Positions 11,008-23,572 of a DNA stretch of 64,000 bases are shown piece by piece; positions within the stretch are counted from its first letter, which is position 1; the number at the start of each line of letters is the position of its first letter. A program made the position numbers and the translations under genes. The stretch comes from Maratus speciosus (lineage: Eukaryota > Arthropoda > Arachnida > Araneae > Salticidae): contig OZ010786.1 of the NCBI GenBank assembly GCA_963932465.1, forward strand, positions 532,087,073 to 532,151,072, written 5' to 3'. A model generated the notes under the pieces. It saw only the letters and a list, made by a program, of their open reading frames with translations, did not search any database and was not told the DNA's origin.

Positions 11008-11880
11008 AGGATATGTTATATCCATTCTTGCGAGCATAATATTCCTCCAGAAATATAACGTCTATAGTAAATATCTCCTAAAAGCTGCCAAACCTGATAT
11101 TATGTATTTATTTAAATGTGTAATTATATATTTTTTTATCGTTTTATTTTGCTTTGGTATTATTTTCTTAGATATTTTTCTTTAAAATAATATGTATCTC
11201 GTAAAAGTATATTAAATTATTGCTTTGACTAAAACTGTCGGTTGGTGACTTTCAACCATTTTGCCGATCTACATTGGTATAGGTAATACAGAAGTACTGA
11301 AAAATGTTTCTTATAATAGAATTAAGTGCTAGAATTCAGAGCCAGAATGCGACAAAACTATGGAGAATCGCGTCTCATTTAGGCACAATGACCTTATGCC
11401 TTAACCGTTTAGTTTTCAACTATTTCAGTAGTAAAAAATTTAACTAAAAATTGCACGTCATAATTCAAAGTCATTAAAACGTATTCAAAATAGAATCCTT
11501 AATTTTATTAAAACATTTTCCTATGAAAAAAAAAAAAAGTTTGTTATGAGTCAGAATTTTTTCTATATTTCATTTTTAAACAATCTATTTTAAAATAACT
11601 ATTACTATCTTACTTGGAAAAAAGGCAAATATATAGATGAATAGAAAAAAAAAACACAAAAAGTTTGATGTCCGCAGAAGTGAAGATTGTTTTGAGACCT
11701 ATAGCATCTTTATCTTTCGCCTCGAAGGATCCTTAATTACACACAAACTAAACTATATAACAATTTTATTCCTTTTCATTATATATATATATATATATAT
11801 TGGATGGTCATAAAAAAAAAACTTCTCCGATATATGAAGCCGTAGCGGCCTAACCACTCAACCAATCCCCCCCCCCAAAA
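11008..11880. other. Unassigned AT-rich DNA
   Basis: No gene or element is recognised outside the outer nested transposon. A TA microsatellite lies near 11781-11800 and a C-run near 11867-11876. Confidence 0.5.
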
Positions 11881-11886
11881 AAATAG

Positions 11887-12790
11887 ATATACTTATTTGA
11901 AGGTATGCGCTCGAGATCGTGATTATTTAAAACAGTAGAGAACTCACGGTTACGGTTACAGTGAAAATTTTGTGAAATTGTTTAATGGCAACATCCTTTT
12001 TTTTCATGTTCAAATTCATCAGCACATTGAAAAATCATCAATGGCGTTGGAATGATACACGTGCGATGAAAATTGCCAGTGCAAAACGGTTGCAAAAGAG
12101 ACTATTGCGATGAACGAAAGAGCGGCTACATGTTTTTCAGCAACCGATTTTTTCCCTTGTGAACTGAGTAATATTCTAAGACTAGCTTCAAAGTGAGTTT
12201 CTAAGTTGTGTTTGTGTACACATAGTGAAAATAAAAATGTAATCATATGTCTTAGAGTGCTGAATATTTCGTTGCTTGGAAAGTCATCAGGATTGAATGC
12301 CACGATGTTACGCCGACAATTTTAATAATACGTGTATCGTTTTAATGCCAATTATGGTTTATGCTTTATTTTTGTGACATGCAATTTCCACATAGATATT
12401 TAACTATTAAGACCACTAAAACTCAGAAATGAAAAACAAATTATTTTTCTAGAAACAAGATTAATGTTTCATTCAGTATTTCGAGCGAAAAAAAAGCAAT
12501 ATTCAATTTGCAATATTATAGAATAAAGACAAAGTTAATATACATTTAAATGACAACCAGACTATAATCATAATAAAATTGAATGGCACGATGTTCAGCA
12601 ACAATTTTAGACATACGTGTATCTTTCTAATGTAATTTATGGTTTTCAATGTGCTGATGGATTTGCGCAGGAATAAAGGTTGTTGCCATTCGAAAATTAC
12701 GATTTTTTTTCTCTGTAACCGTGACCGTGAAAGCTCTATTGTTTAAAATCATCACGATCTCGAGCGCATACCCTCAAATAACTAAATATG
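11887..12790. mobile_element. Long-TIR element, about 900 bp, no transposase
   Basis: The segment 11887-12065 is the imperfect reverse complement of 12597-12790: ggtatgcgctcgagatcgtg, then cacggttacggttaca, ggcaacatcctt and catcagcacattgaaaa all recur inverted. No TSD could be fixed. The 94-codon minus-strand frame between (12019-12303) matches nothing I know and largely lies in the repeat arm. A 68-bp segment (12293-12360) recurs directly at 12582-12650. Confidence 0.75.
12375..12590 (+). repeat. 215-bp direct repeat, copy 1
   Basis: Contains catgcaatttccacatagat, then attatttttctagaaacaag and aagcaatattcaatttgcaa. The whole segment recurs at 13339-13553, about 964 bp to the right, with roughly one change per ten bases by eye. 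Confidence 0.85.
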
Positions 12791-12857
12791 AAATATTTCC
12801 TTTCGATTGTTTGAGCGTTTAGGTCGATAGGAGTATATATATATATATATGTAACTT

Positions 12858-12955
12858 TAAACACACAATAACATCCAGGTATTACCCCGGCATTCGAACC
12901 CGGAACATCAGCGTGGCAGCAGCCTCCGCTTACAGACCACAACAGCCCACGACAA
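12858..12955 (-). repeat. tRNA-derived SINE head
   Basis: On the minus strand the segment runs from gggctgttgtggtctgtaag (box A-like region) to gggttcgaatgccgggg (box B, GGTTCGAATGCC). This fits the internal pol III promoter of a tRNA-derived SINE. Acceptor-stem pairing is poor, so it is not called a functional tRNA. Confidence 0.6.
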
Positions 12956-13338
12956 AAATTAGGATTAGAAAAGCATTCTCAACATTCTTAAATTTATTTA
13001 CAAATGATTCTAAACATTTTTTTTTGTAAATGTTATAAGAATATTTTAAATTTATTAAATAACATATACAGTTTATCTTTAGTTATGGAACATTTATTAA
13101 AAGAAATTTGAATAGTTTTAGATAAGACATACATCAAAATTTTATTAAATGCACACATTTTGCAACACATAAATGCAAATTTTACAAACGCAGAGTAATA
13201 TCTTTAATTTGAAATAATGTAGTGAGGCATATTTTTAATGCCATAAAAATTGAATAATATCAATTTACGATAATGTTTTCTCATAGAAATAAAAGACATT
13301 TGTGTAGTCAAAAGAGTAAAGCAGATGGAAATTTTGAT

Positions 13339-13553
13339 GACATGCAATTTCCACACAGATATTTATTTTGTAAGATCACTAAAACATAAAAATGTAAAAC
13401 AAATTATTTTTCTAGAAACAGGATTATTATTTCATTAAGTCAGTATTTCAAGAGAAAAAAAAGCAATATTCAATTTGCAATATTATAGAACAAAGACAAA
13501 GTTAATATACATTTAAATGACAACCAAGCTATTGACATAATAAAATTATAACA
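13339..13553 (+). repeat. 215-bp direct repeat, copy 2
   Basis: Partner of 12375-12590 in the same orientation. It lies outside the long-TIR element, so the duplication either predates that element or reflects a larger shared unit. Confidence 0.85.
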
Positions 13554-13825
13554 GAATAATATCAAATATTTACATAATAAAAGTAATTTTTCCTGCTGAG
13601 AAAACACTAAATTATGTGAAAAAGAGAAGTTATTTCTTTTTTAAATATTACGTACTTACTGAAACTTTCTTTATATAAGTAAATTTGGCAAGATATTAAT
13701 TAATTAAAGGCGAATTTAATATGATTCACGATAGATATTATGTAAGAATAAGGAATTAGTGAGTATGGCGGTAATTTTAGAATAAAGAACGGAGATATCG
13801 CAAAGAAAGATCTAATAATGTAACA

Positions 13826-13980
13826 TATATATGTATATATACCTTATAGTTAAGTGTTATAAATATTGTTGATATACACCTTCTTTCCAAAATTAATTAT
13901 ATAAAACATATATGTCTATATATACCTTATAGTTAAGTGTTATAAATATTATTGATATACACTTTCTCTCCAAAATTATA
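13826..13980 (+). repeat. Tandem duplication, 79-bp period
   Basis: Two adjacent near-identical units each contain taccttatagttaagtgtta and ttgatatacaccttctttcc (second unit slightly different). Adjacent duplication with few changes suggests a fairly recent event. Confidence 0.9.
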
Positions 13981-14307
13981 GTGTATTTGAATTTTTATTT
14001 ATTGATGAAATATATATATATATATATATATATCATATATTCCCTATTGTGCCTCTATATTTCGTTCCGAAATCATGTATCTTTACTATTTCCCCGAATA
14101 ATCTTTCGGGCAATCGCTGTATCGCAGTCGCACTTTTTGCAGTCGCTTTCATCCTTAATGGGGTTTTGTCCAATTTTAAAATGCTACTTCATTTTAGTGG
14201 ACGAAACTAAGAAGAAAAATACCAACTTATTTCCGATAATTTTCGAGATTAAACAATATCTTTGGTTTCGAAATTTTGCAATATTTTCTATCCAGGGAAA
14301 CATAACC

Positions 14308-15101
14308 GGTCAAGTGCGAGTATACTCGCATATATAGAGTTCCGTACAATGTATGTATGGATAAGTAACTGGGCATTGCATTACACAAGTGTGTCATTAA
14401 AAGTTGTTATGTAAGTTTTAAAAGCCGATAACGCATAGAGTACGCTACCCGTGTCTTTGTTTATATCCGAATACTTCATGTCTTTAAGGGTTAATATATC
14501 GGCTAATTACCGACAATTTGTGTCGAAAAGCACTATCAACAATCCTTTTATACTTCTGTGACGATAGGTACCTCTAACGTTCCTCAACTCATTTGCTGAA
14601 CGCCTTTAAATCGAAATTTGTGTGTAACGGAAAGATGAGATTTTTTATTCAAAAACTATGTGACCTACTTTAATCCCTTTAGATTTTCTGTAAGGTTTAA
14701 ATTATCATCTACTACCCCTAATTTTTTTCATAATTTTAGTTTCGGTAGATTTGGAAATAGAGTCTTTTCGACGATATTTCTGCAAATTTAACACCTAACA
14801 TTAATATAAAGGCATTTATGAGTTTGGCGTTACGAAAGCTTTCACACGATACAGCATATGTTATAAGAAGAAAATATATTTTTTAAAGTAACATAATTAG
14901 CCCCTCAACATTTCCCTAAATACATTTTTGAATGGTTGATAATGTATAAATATGTGGGCTAATAGATTTTATTACTTCAGCCAATTTGATCATTCCATGT
15001 TTCATATTTTATGAGTAAAATGGCTGTGACAGACGGACAGAGAGACACATGAGTGATCTTATAATTGTTCCGTTTTTACGTTTTAAGTACGGAACCCTAA
15101 A
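14308..15101 (+). repeat. Interspersed repeat, copy A (about 795 bp)
   Basis: Starts ggtcaagtgcgagtatactc and gagttccgta, and ends with gacagacggacagag, gtgatcttataattgttccg and gtacggaaccctaa. The ends share a ttccgta/tacggaa inverted motif. A second copy, split by an insertion, lies at 53862-56027. Repeats with this gacagacagacag...gtacggaaccct tail are common in arthropod genomes (recollection). No protein frame survives. Confidence 0.8.
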
Positions 15102-15104
15102 GAA

Positions 15105-16060
15105 CTATCGAAATGTTTTTATGTTTAAACCGGAAATTTGTTTTGTACTCAAAATATAGTTTTCTATTTTTACAGTGCTTTAGAACACTTTCAGAGTGAT
15201 TTTCGTTTCGACGCTCTATCGTTGACTCGTTTCGACGGATTAACCTGTACAACACAGGCTTCTTTTAAACCACTGACCAGGATTTGCTCTGGTGTCTGCA
15301 CAACTAAACTTGTTGATTCCTGGTAGCTGTACGATCATCCACATGATCCCCCATGGTGGAGATATACTTAACAAGGATCTAGGCCTTCGTGGCTGCAGTG
15401 GTTGTTGTTGCCTTCTTTATATTTCCTAGGTTGTTATTAGGTAATTGACTTTTAGCTGAGTCTGTTCGCGACTGCACACAGCAGAGAGGTCATGCATGGT
15501 GGATTTGAGATACGAGAGAATTTACTGACCTTCTTGGAAACTGCAATTATTTGTTTCTAACGGGTTATGTTTATGATTTTCATTTATCTTGTGTTATTAA
15601 GTTATTGGCTGTAGTCTTGGGGTTTGTTCTCTTTTGTCTGAGTAAGTTGAAATTGATCGTACTTCTACTAATCGCCCTTTTTGTGATTAGCTCTCTATAT
15701 TATGTAGTTATCATTTTCTCTTACATCTTTCATCTTTTTTTCTCTTAATAATTAGAGTTGTACCTAACATTCAAAGTGATAATTGTTGTCATCATGTGTG
15801 GCTGATTTCAGCTTTGTGCGCTGTTTGGTGGAGCCTGTTGCTTGTGCATTAGTTCGCCATTTTTTAATAAATTCCGAAATGGAAAATGTACAAATTTACG
15901 TTTTTTCTCAATATTCAATGACCTTGGAGCAGTATTTAATAAAAATACTTTTGAAAGATATTTTATATTAATAATGATGATATGATAGAGAAACTTTCCC
16001 AAACCACCTCATTTTGATTGGAGAAAAATAAAGTTCCATAGGCGAGCGCTGCACCCTAAT
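15105..16060. other. Unassigned DNA
   Basis: Somewhat less AT-rich than average around 15180-15540, but no frame matches a family I recognise. The 65-codon hydrophobic frame at 15551-15748 is what T-rich DNA yields by chance. Confidence 0.4.
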
Positions 16061-16069
16061 ATAGAACAC

Positions 16070-16637
16070 AGGTTCGATTGAGGTCAGTAGATTAGGAATG
16101 TTAACCTTAAGTTGACCAATGAAAAAAATTCAAACCTCGATTTAAAATTTCCATTTAATCTACGGAAAGATTACGTGAGCATAAGTTCAAAGCCCAGATC
16201 TGACTGATAACATTAATTGGCGTAGTGCAATGTTTAAGAGAAACCAATCTATTAAATTTAACTTGGTGTTTGATGCTTAAAGAATTACTTAAGACCTTAA
16301 TCTTGTTCGTAAAATAAGACAGTGGTGCCAATCAATCAAAATGGTCAAGATGATGTACTAACGACTACAAACAAAAATGAAGCAACTTTTTATCAGTACC
16401 AAAGCATAGCGTGGTAGCCACCGAAATAAAATGAAAACTTGTCTCCATGACAATCTTCTCTCCAAAACCAGAGTTAACTAGCGATTTTACTTTAAATGAA
16501 GGAGGAATAATTTCAGATCTTTTACATCGTAGAAGAAAATCTTTCTGACAATATAACCGCACAATTTTAGAATTCAGTTTGAAACATGATTTCAATAACC
16601 CGGTCACTGACGGTTCGTGCTTATGGACTATGTCCAT
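16070..16637 (-). pseudogene. Penelope-like retroelement ORF, N-terminal fragment
   Basis: A 90-codon minus-strand frame (16365-16637) includes KLNSKIVRLYCQKDFLLRCK and IIPPSFKVKSLVNSGF. After stops and a frame change the reading continues VISQIWALNLCSRNLSVD and MEILNRGLNFFHWS (about 16113-16210). The pattern 'FL..C....I.P.F..VK', then 'NLS...L...E..VL..GLNF', is what I recall of the conserved region just upstream of reverse transcriptase in Penelope-like elements. Reverse transcriptase and GIY-YIG domains are not present. A dead 5' fragment. Confidence 0.65.
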
Positions 16638-16649
16638 AAAGTTGACTAT

Positions 16650-17595
16650 TAAATTATGCGAAAAAAAATCCTTGTTTTCGTTTTCGCGCAGATAAAGAAA
16701 AAATCATACAACTTCTTGTATTTCATAAAATATTTAATAGATTTCTGTATATTCGAATTGCACTGTATTTTTTTGTTACGATATTCTGAAACTGGCGTTA
16801 AATTTGCTTGAAAACAGTGTATAATAGTCCTCAAAACATGCAAGAAATTTTTGAACTTTTAAACAAAATCACTATATCTTCTTGAATATACGTGCTATTC
16901 TTGCACACATGTTGTACAGCATCCACATATTTGCATGCTGTAGCGATATATCATTTCATACATTTTAATATTCAGGGTGATCCCAACTTTATTATTTTTC
17001 TTTGATTTTTTTTGTAGGTCCCCTAATTGTCCTCATTATCAGATCGCGTTAATAATATGAGGTCAATCATATTCTTTATTATCCTGAAGCTCCAGAAGAA
17101 TCCGTCAAGTATATTTTGAAATATTCTAAAAAACGTGTAAAATTTAAAGTGTCTGGTAATTAATGGCTATAATGTGTATAACAGAATCATCGTTTATATT
17201 GAGATTAGTATTTATCCTGAATAAGTCTTAAATAGTAGGCGGTAGCAACGAAGATGCGCCATTTCAAAATACACCTACTAACTCAATCGTGCAAAACCAT
17301 AGATGGTAAGAACAAAGCATGTAGGCAGTAAACTTCGGGGAGCTTCATTAGCAGGAAAGTCATGACATTTTAAACGTATGGTATTTAAATGTCAATTTGC
17401 TATCACTATAATTCAGACCCTAACAACCGCTCTATCTCATTAGAATTGCATTTCTGATCCTGCATTGCTAAGTTATTCCGAGTCGTCTCTGTGTCCTCTC
17501 CACTTGCTTAAAGTTTGTCGCCCTGGTAGTGAAACACCTTGTATATCTTAATTTTCTGTCCTAATGTAGATTTTTCTTACTGTTTTGGAAATAAT
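16650..17595. other. Unassigned DNA
   Basis: Contains cagggtgatccc near 16974 and acaaggtgtttcac (inverted) near 17545, which might be worn ends of a MITE, but the arms do not align beyond about 12 bp. No coding region is recognised. Confidence 0.35.
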
Positions 17596-17599
17596 GGTA

Positions 17600-17759
17600 C
17601 GCTGTTAAAAATATCGTGAAAAATTACCTCTGTTTTTAAAAGCTACCTATTTTCTGACCAATGAAAACGCTATATAAACGTCTACGGAGCGTTCGCATTG
17701 GTCAGAAAATAGATAGCCTTTAAAAACATAGGTAATTTTTCACGATATTTTTAACAGTG
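17600..17759. mobile_element. Palindromic TA-flanked MITE, 160 bp
   Basis: Nearly the whole element is one inverted repeat. The left arm starts cgctgttaaaaatatcgtga and the right arm ends tcacgatatttttaacagtg, with TA at 17598-17599 and 17760-17761. Arms of about 67 bp continue to ctgaccaatg/cattggtcag, leaving a loop of about 27 bp that contains ctatataaacg. A fold-back Tc1/mariner-type MITE is inferred. Confidence 0.92.
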
Positions 17760-17769
17760 TACTTCATAG

Positions 17770-19306
17770 AGGTATCCACCATATCTTATGAAACTGAAAC
17801 TTATGAAAATTTCACACCAAAAAATATAAGTAGATTATTAGTTATTTAAAAAAAAGAATAAATCACTACTTCAGAATATTTTTTATTTTAATTATTTTCA
17901 GTTTTTGATATATATGGTTTTTTTTTTTTATTAAAATATTTAGTTAGCAAAAGATAGCTTCAGAAAATTAATTATAAATTATTCAAACCCAACAAACTGT
18001 GGTTGTATTAAAAAAAAAGACTTTAAATACTTCTATTATTTTTTTCACTTATTTATTTCAAGTTTTGCATTATGCTAGTTATAATTGTAAGATAAAAAAG
18101 AGAATATGCGCTTTGAGCAACTTGAGATACTAGGGCAATCCAATAATAGGCTTCCATGACTATTTTATGCCGAGAAATTTCGAAATACTCAAGCAAAAGT
18201 ATTTTTTATAATACAAAATAAATTGTTTACCAACTGCACGGGAATTTCTACATGATATCTCTTCTAAATTATAAATTTGAATGTGCATTTTGTTTCTGAA
18301 GGATAATTAATATATTATACATTTTGTATTTTTAACGCGATAAAACAATATCTAATTTAATATTGTTTTTGAAACATAAACAATATTTATCCATTTTTTT
18401 CTTTTTAAATATAAATAGAAAACAAAATATTGCTTAAAATAAAAAAGTGTGCAATTGACTAAATGGATATATATACAGAAAAAAGGAAAATAAAGTTTTA
18501 TATCAAAAATGCATTAGATGAGTTAAATGCATTTTTTTTTGTCTGAAATGCTAAAATATATTAATACAAGAAGACAAAGAACATTTATTTATTAAGAAAC
18601 AAACATTTAGCTGAATTTTCTCTTATGATATTTACTTATATATATATATATGTATACTTCGAAAATGGATAACAAAAGCATCACCGGAGACATATATTTT
18701 AGAAACATATTTAGAATTTTATTTTCTTATCCCATTTAAAAGACACTGTGCTATTAAATTCTTTAATGTTTCTTAAAAATCCATTAAAATAAATAGATTT
18801 GTCTGAGTTTTAAACTTAGGAAATCATTGTTACTTTCCATTTAGTAACTTCGATTACATGTTCAAAAAATTGTATTATGTTACAAGATGCATTTGAATAT
18901 TAAATGACTACAAAATAAAAGGTTCTTTTATAAAAAGGGATGCTTATTTTAGATTACTCATTTGTCACAATAAGCAGTTTCCTAATGGACTTAAATACAT
19001 ATAGTCGAAAGAAACTATATTTGTACGTAGAAGTTTTCCCCCTCAAGTACAATTCTCTTTTATATTGCATTAAGTTTTATTTTTTCCTTTATTTTATGAA
19101 TCGAATTTTTTTTTACGAAGTTAATGTTCTATGAAGTTACTATTTTTTTTTTATATATATAATATGAAAGTTTTTCAAAATATTATAGTAATTAATAAAT
19201 AAAAAAAGAAAAAGTAATTCCAAAAAACAATACGTGTATACTCATACCTAAGTGATTAACATACTTTTAAATTTTGAATAATTAATAGTTTCTTTAAAAA
19301 AAAAAG

Positions 19307-19359
<53 letters not shown>

Positions 19360-19580
19360 TGCGCTTTTAAACGGATTTTCTGGAAACACTTATTGCTTTT
19401 TGTCTTTATATATATATTTGAACTTACCATGAATTTCAATTGTTTATAAATTGTTTCTAAGAACTTAAAACAAATTATGTATTTTATAAATACATGTTTA
19501 TTTGTCATTTATTCTAACGGTACTTAAACTCTAAATTTCACAAATTTTTTAAACTAAATATTTTTCTTATTTGGTTTTGA
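17770..19580. other. AT-rich DNA, possible decayed tandem unit, 60-bp A-run
   Basis: Parts of 18300-18900 weakly recall the 548-bp unit at 22.6 kb. A nearly pure A tract (about 19298-19357) produces a poly-Phe frame on the minus strand that is not a gene. No other feature is seen. Confidence 0.45.
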
Positions 19581-19589
19581 TATAATCGC

Positions 19590-20135
19590 GCAATGCAGTG
19601 TGAATTTGATGCTGCAGCAAATTGTTTTGACGATTTGAAAACGAAACACAATAACTCAAATTTATGCAATATTAACATATTTTTATTAGCGTTTTATAGT
19701 ATCGCACATTATAATAAGTGTGCTTTGGCAACTTTAGCAATAATTCCTTGACAATTTACAAACAAGCGCACGAAAACAACAAATGTAAGCCATTTTAATG
19801 TTTTTTTTTATTTTTTTATTTTCGTTTTTATAGACTGCATACTACAAAGGGCATTGGATACTCTAGCAATATTTTCTTGACAATTTACAAGAAACACAAT
19901 CACACAAATTAATGCATTTTTTTTCATATGTTATACTTTTAATACCGCACAATTCCCTTTCTATTGTGTACTGCATAAATAGATCCTTGAAAAAATTTCA
20001 AATATAATGCTTTAACAAAAATGTATGCAATTAATGCAATAAAAAAAAAATCTTATTTAGTCTTTATAGTAACTCCTACTGCAGTGTGTATTGGGCACTG
20101 CAATAATAATTCCTCAAAATTCTCCATTAATAAAG
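19590..20135 (+). repeat. Ancient degenerate minisatellite, about five units
   Basis: Blocks at about 19591, 19705, 19836, 19943 and 20080 share a pattern: a short 'gca...gtgt' start, then 'gca.ta.ttccttga.aattt', then 'acaaaa..caat', then a T-rich stretch ending in 'tttatag'. Spacing is about 115-135 bp. Divergence is high, so the repeat is old. Confidence 0.55.
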
Positions 20136-20499
20136 CTCTAAATTCAGTTAAATTCAATTAAAATTATTAATAAAAAACTAACAATACTCATTTTTTATAG
20201 TTGAATATAAACACAAAACACGGGCAATGTTGAAGTGTCGCAGAATGAAGGTACATGAAGAAGTTGTAAAGCTGGCAATTGGGTAGTTTTTTAAGAAGTC
20301 AATATGACGGAAAATGCCTGTGACTTTGATATTTGTTGAAAAAAATAGAAGTAGACCCTGAAAAAATTGCACTTTATAGGAGTATAAAATACAGAATAAT
20401 TTCGTAACAAAGATAAAAAATGTGCAGAAATTCCTTTATGATGTGACCGTTTTTGCGAAAAATTGAAAATTTTCTTGTATTATTTTTATAAAAATGATT

Positions 20500-20543
<44 letters not shown>

Positions 20544-20546
20544 ATA

Positions 20547-20994
20547 CCGGGTGAGCCGAAAGTTCGTTAAAACTTTGAAAACTCATAAAAAATAAAGAAA
20601 ATATGATAAAGGAGTGCGGTTTGCAAGAAGGGCTCACACGGTAGTCGAATTGTATTAGAATCAAAATAAAATTTAGTTTAAAAACAACATGTAGAGGGCT
20701 CTGATGACTCAAAACACGATGAAGAGGAAAGCAATAGGCTCCATTCATTTGTTCTTTCAATAACAAATGTTCAACATGACCTCCAGAACATACTACGACA
20801 CAACAGTTGTCCTGGTCATTATGTTTCGGGTCGTCAGGGCCCTCTACATGTGATTGTTTAACTAAATTTATGTTTTCTGCTAAAAAAACATCGGACTACC
20901 TTGTGAGCCCTTTCTTGCAAACCGCCCTCCTTTATCATAATTTCTTCCTTTTTTATGAGTTTTTGAAGTTTTAACGAACTTTTGGCTCACCCGG
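20547..20994. mobile_element. TA-flanked element with 95-bp TIRs, 448 bp
   Basis: The left end is ccgggtgagccgaaagttcg and the right end cgaacttttggctcacccgg, with TA at 20545-20546 and 20995-20996. The arms align for about 95 bp, through ctcctttatcata and a shared cttgcaaac segment. No transposase is present. The CCGGGTGAGCC terminus with a TA target suggests a mariner-derived MITE. It lies directly right of a TA microsatellite (20504-20537). Confidence 0.92.
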
Positions 20995-21999
20995 TATATC
21001 TTACAGGATCTCTTCGTTCTCAAGCAACTAAATAACCAAAATATTATATCCATATAATTATTTTCTTCAATCAATCGCGTATGTGGTTTTCTGCTCTAGG
21101 TGATTATGCTATCAAAATATTTCTTATGACTTCCGTTTAAGAAATTTAAACATGAAACCAACTCAAATACAGTCCAAAATAAAATTTAAATACAGAACAA
21201 GAAATATGTGCATATGAAAAATGTTGTTATACATAAATTTAGGCATTAACAAGCGAAATTCCATCTGCTTCGCTGGTAGCTTTTTAAACAAACTTCTTGA
21301 TGGGTACCCAATACCTGCGGTATTAAATAAAGTCGACAACTCCTGTTCCGGTCATTGTTTCAAAAGCAAATGTTGGTTTCCTGCTTTAATATCTAGCGAT
21401 GAACTACCCGTCTGAAAGAAAAAAAAATTATAAATAGAGTCTTTAGGAAAATATATTTTTTAAATTAAATATTTTTTATAAATATTTTAAAGTTTATTAG
21501 TGCATTTTTTATTGAAAAAAAATTATGTTTAATATAATTTATTAAGTTTTATTTAATGTTGTAAACTCTAAATTTTAAACAATTTGTTGAAGCTGCAACA
21601 TTGAAGGTCACAAAAATCCAACAATATTTTTATTATAATAATAAAAGCCTAATAGGTAAACCGAACTTGTAAGGTAAAAAGCATTTGATGTAAATAAATT
21701 TAAAATGTATACCAACCGGGTTGAAATTGGAAAAAAAATGTTGCGTTAATTACTTTTGGAATCAACTTATTATTTTACGCAGTAGGAAGAACAATTCATT
21801 TTTTTTTTTTTTAGAATTTAATTCAGCAGTATCGGGTTTCATACTATTTCCCATGCATAAAAAATTACAATATACTTTAAAAGAAAACAATTCAACTGTC
21901 TCAATAAGCATATACACAGAACAAAAATATATTTAAAAAAATATTTGATATAAAAATTCGGTTTAAGTTTCTAGTAAATTTCTAAATTATCTTAATCAC

Positions 22000-22380
22000 A
22001 CACTGAAAAAAAAAAAACTCTGTAAAGTTACTAAAGTTTTCTAGGAAACTGGGATTCCTAGAATTTTTATGTAACGGCAACAACAAAAATTCATGTAACG
22101 GACACACTTTTACGCCTAAAATCTAAAAATCTGTAAGGTTAGTAAGACTTTTTTAGGAAACTGGGATGCCTAGAACTTTCCATGTAACTGCAACCAGGGT
22201 TACAGATAAAATTTTAGTAAGATTACTGTAATTTTAGCGAATTCATTTGTAAAGTTACAGATTTCTGTAGCTTACAAAAACTAGTTTTGTAGATTTGCAG
22301 CTTTTTTTGTACAGTTACAGATGAAAATTGAGTATGCGTGTAACTTTACATCTGTAGAACTACAGATTTTTTTTATAGTG
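22000..22380. mobile_element. TA-type MITE with internal duplication
   Basis: The ends are cactgaaaaaaaa...tctgta on the left and tacagattttttttatagtg on the right, the latter followed by TA. Inside, a block of about 60 bp with aggaaactgggattcctaga occurs twice (about 22023-22085 and 22133-22195), and a gtaacttt/tacagat motif recurs many times. The left TA is not preserved. Confidence 0.6.
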
Positions 22381-22570
22381 TATAAGAGAAAGGAAGTTTC
22401 TTTATTAATGTAAAACTTAGATGATTTTTCATGTTTGACTATAAATTGTCGCATGATTTGTAAATGAATGAATAAAATACATAGTACATTTGCATAAAGT
22501 TTATAAAAATCTCATCTAAATATATACTACGCAATTTAATTCTTTAACAATTAAAAAAGAAATACATGGA

Positions 22571-23529
22571 GACAGGTCAAAATTCTGCAACGATGAACAT
22601 AAAAAACTTTCGTAAAAACGTAATGATTTTTTAAACATATATTTATTTTATTCATTTTGCATTTTTAATGCTATAAGACGAAATCTGATTTAAGAATATT
22701 TTCCAATTATAAATACTTATATACTTTAAATATAATTGTATTCACGCATTAAACATGCGCAAAAAAAAAAATAATAATAATAATTTGCAGAAATGTGTTT
22801 CTGTCAAATATGGCGTAGTTAAAAGCAATTTCCTTGTCTCGTAAATACCATACATCCTGAATTAAAGAAGGGAAACATATTTCATTGTTAAATAAACATT
22901 GTTCTAAACTTTATTTTTATTACATTAGGGTATGTTTTAAAAATAAATTACTAAAACGTATATATTTTCATAAAGTTTCCACAACCTAATATACAAAGAA
23001 ACGATGCTATTGCGTTCATAAATGGTTTTTAAAAGACCATTAATGCAAACTTAATAATTACTAATCAAAATTGTACTTTGAAACATTTGTGAGTCCATTT
23101 AGTTACTTCAAATACTTTTTCTTAAATATTTAAAAATATTTATCGTAAAAAAACATCCGTTCAAACGTAATAGTAATTTCGTAACAGTATATTTATTTTA
23201 TTCATTTTGTACTTCTAAAGATATAAGACAGAATCTGATTTAAGAATATTTTTCAATTATAAATATATATTGAAACACGTTGGTATTGACGAACAAAACG
23301 TGAGCTAAAAACAAAAATAGTTTAAAGAAATATGTTTATCTCAAAAATGATGTAGTAAAAAACAATTTTGGTGTCTCGTAAATGCTACATGTTCTGAATT
23401 ACAGAAAACAAACATATTTCTTTATTAAATATACATTTGCCTGAACTTTCTTTTATTATATTACATTATGGTATGTTTGTACATACATTAATGAAACGTA
23501 TATATTTTAATAGAGTTTGGATAATCTAA

Positions 23530-23572
<43 letters not shown>

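Noticed and set aside
16974..17549. Candidate MITE with cagggtgatccc and acaaggtgtttc ends
   Set aside because: Arms match for only about 12 bp and the TA context is inconsistent.
19248..19508. 86-codon minus-strand frame with a long poly-Phe run
   Set aside because: It is produced by a roughly 60-bp A-run; no other protein signal.
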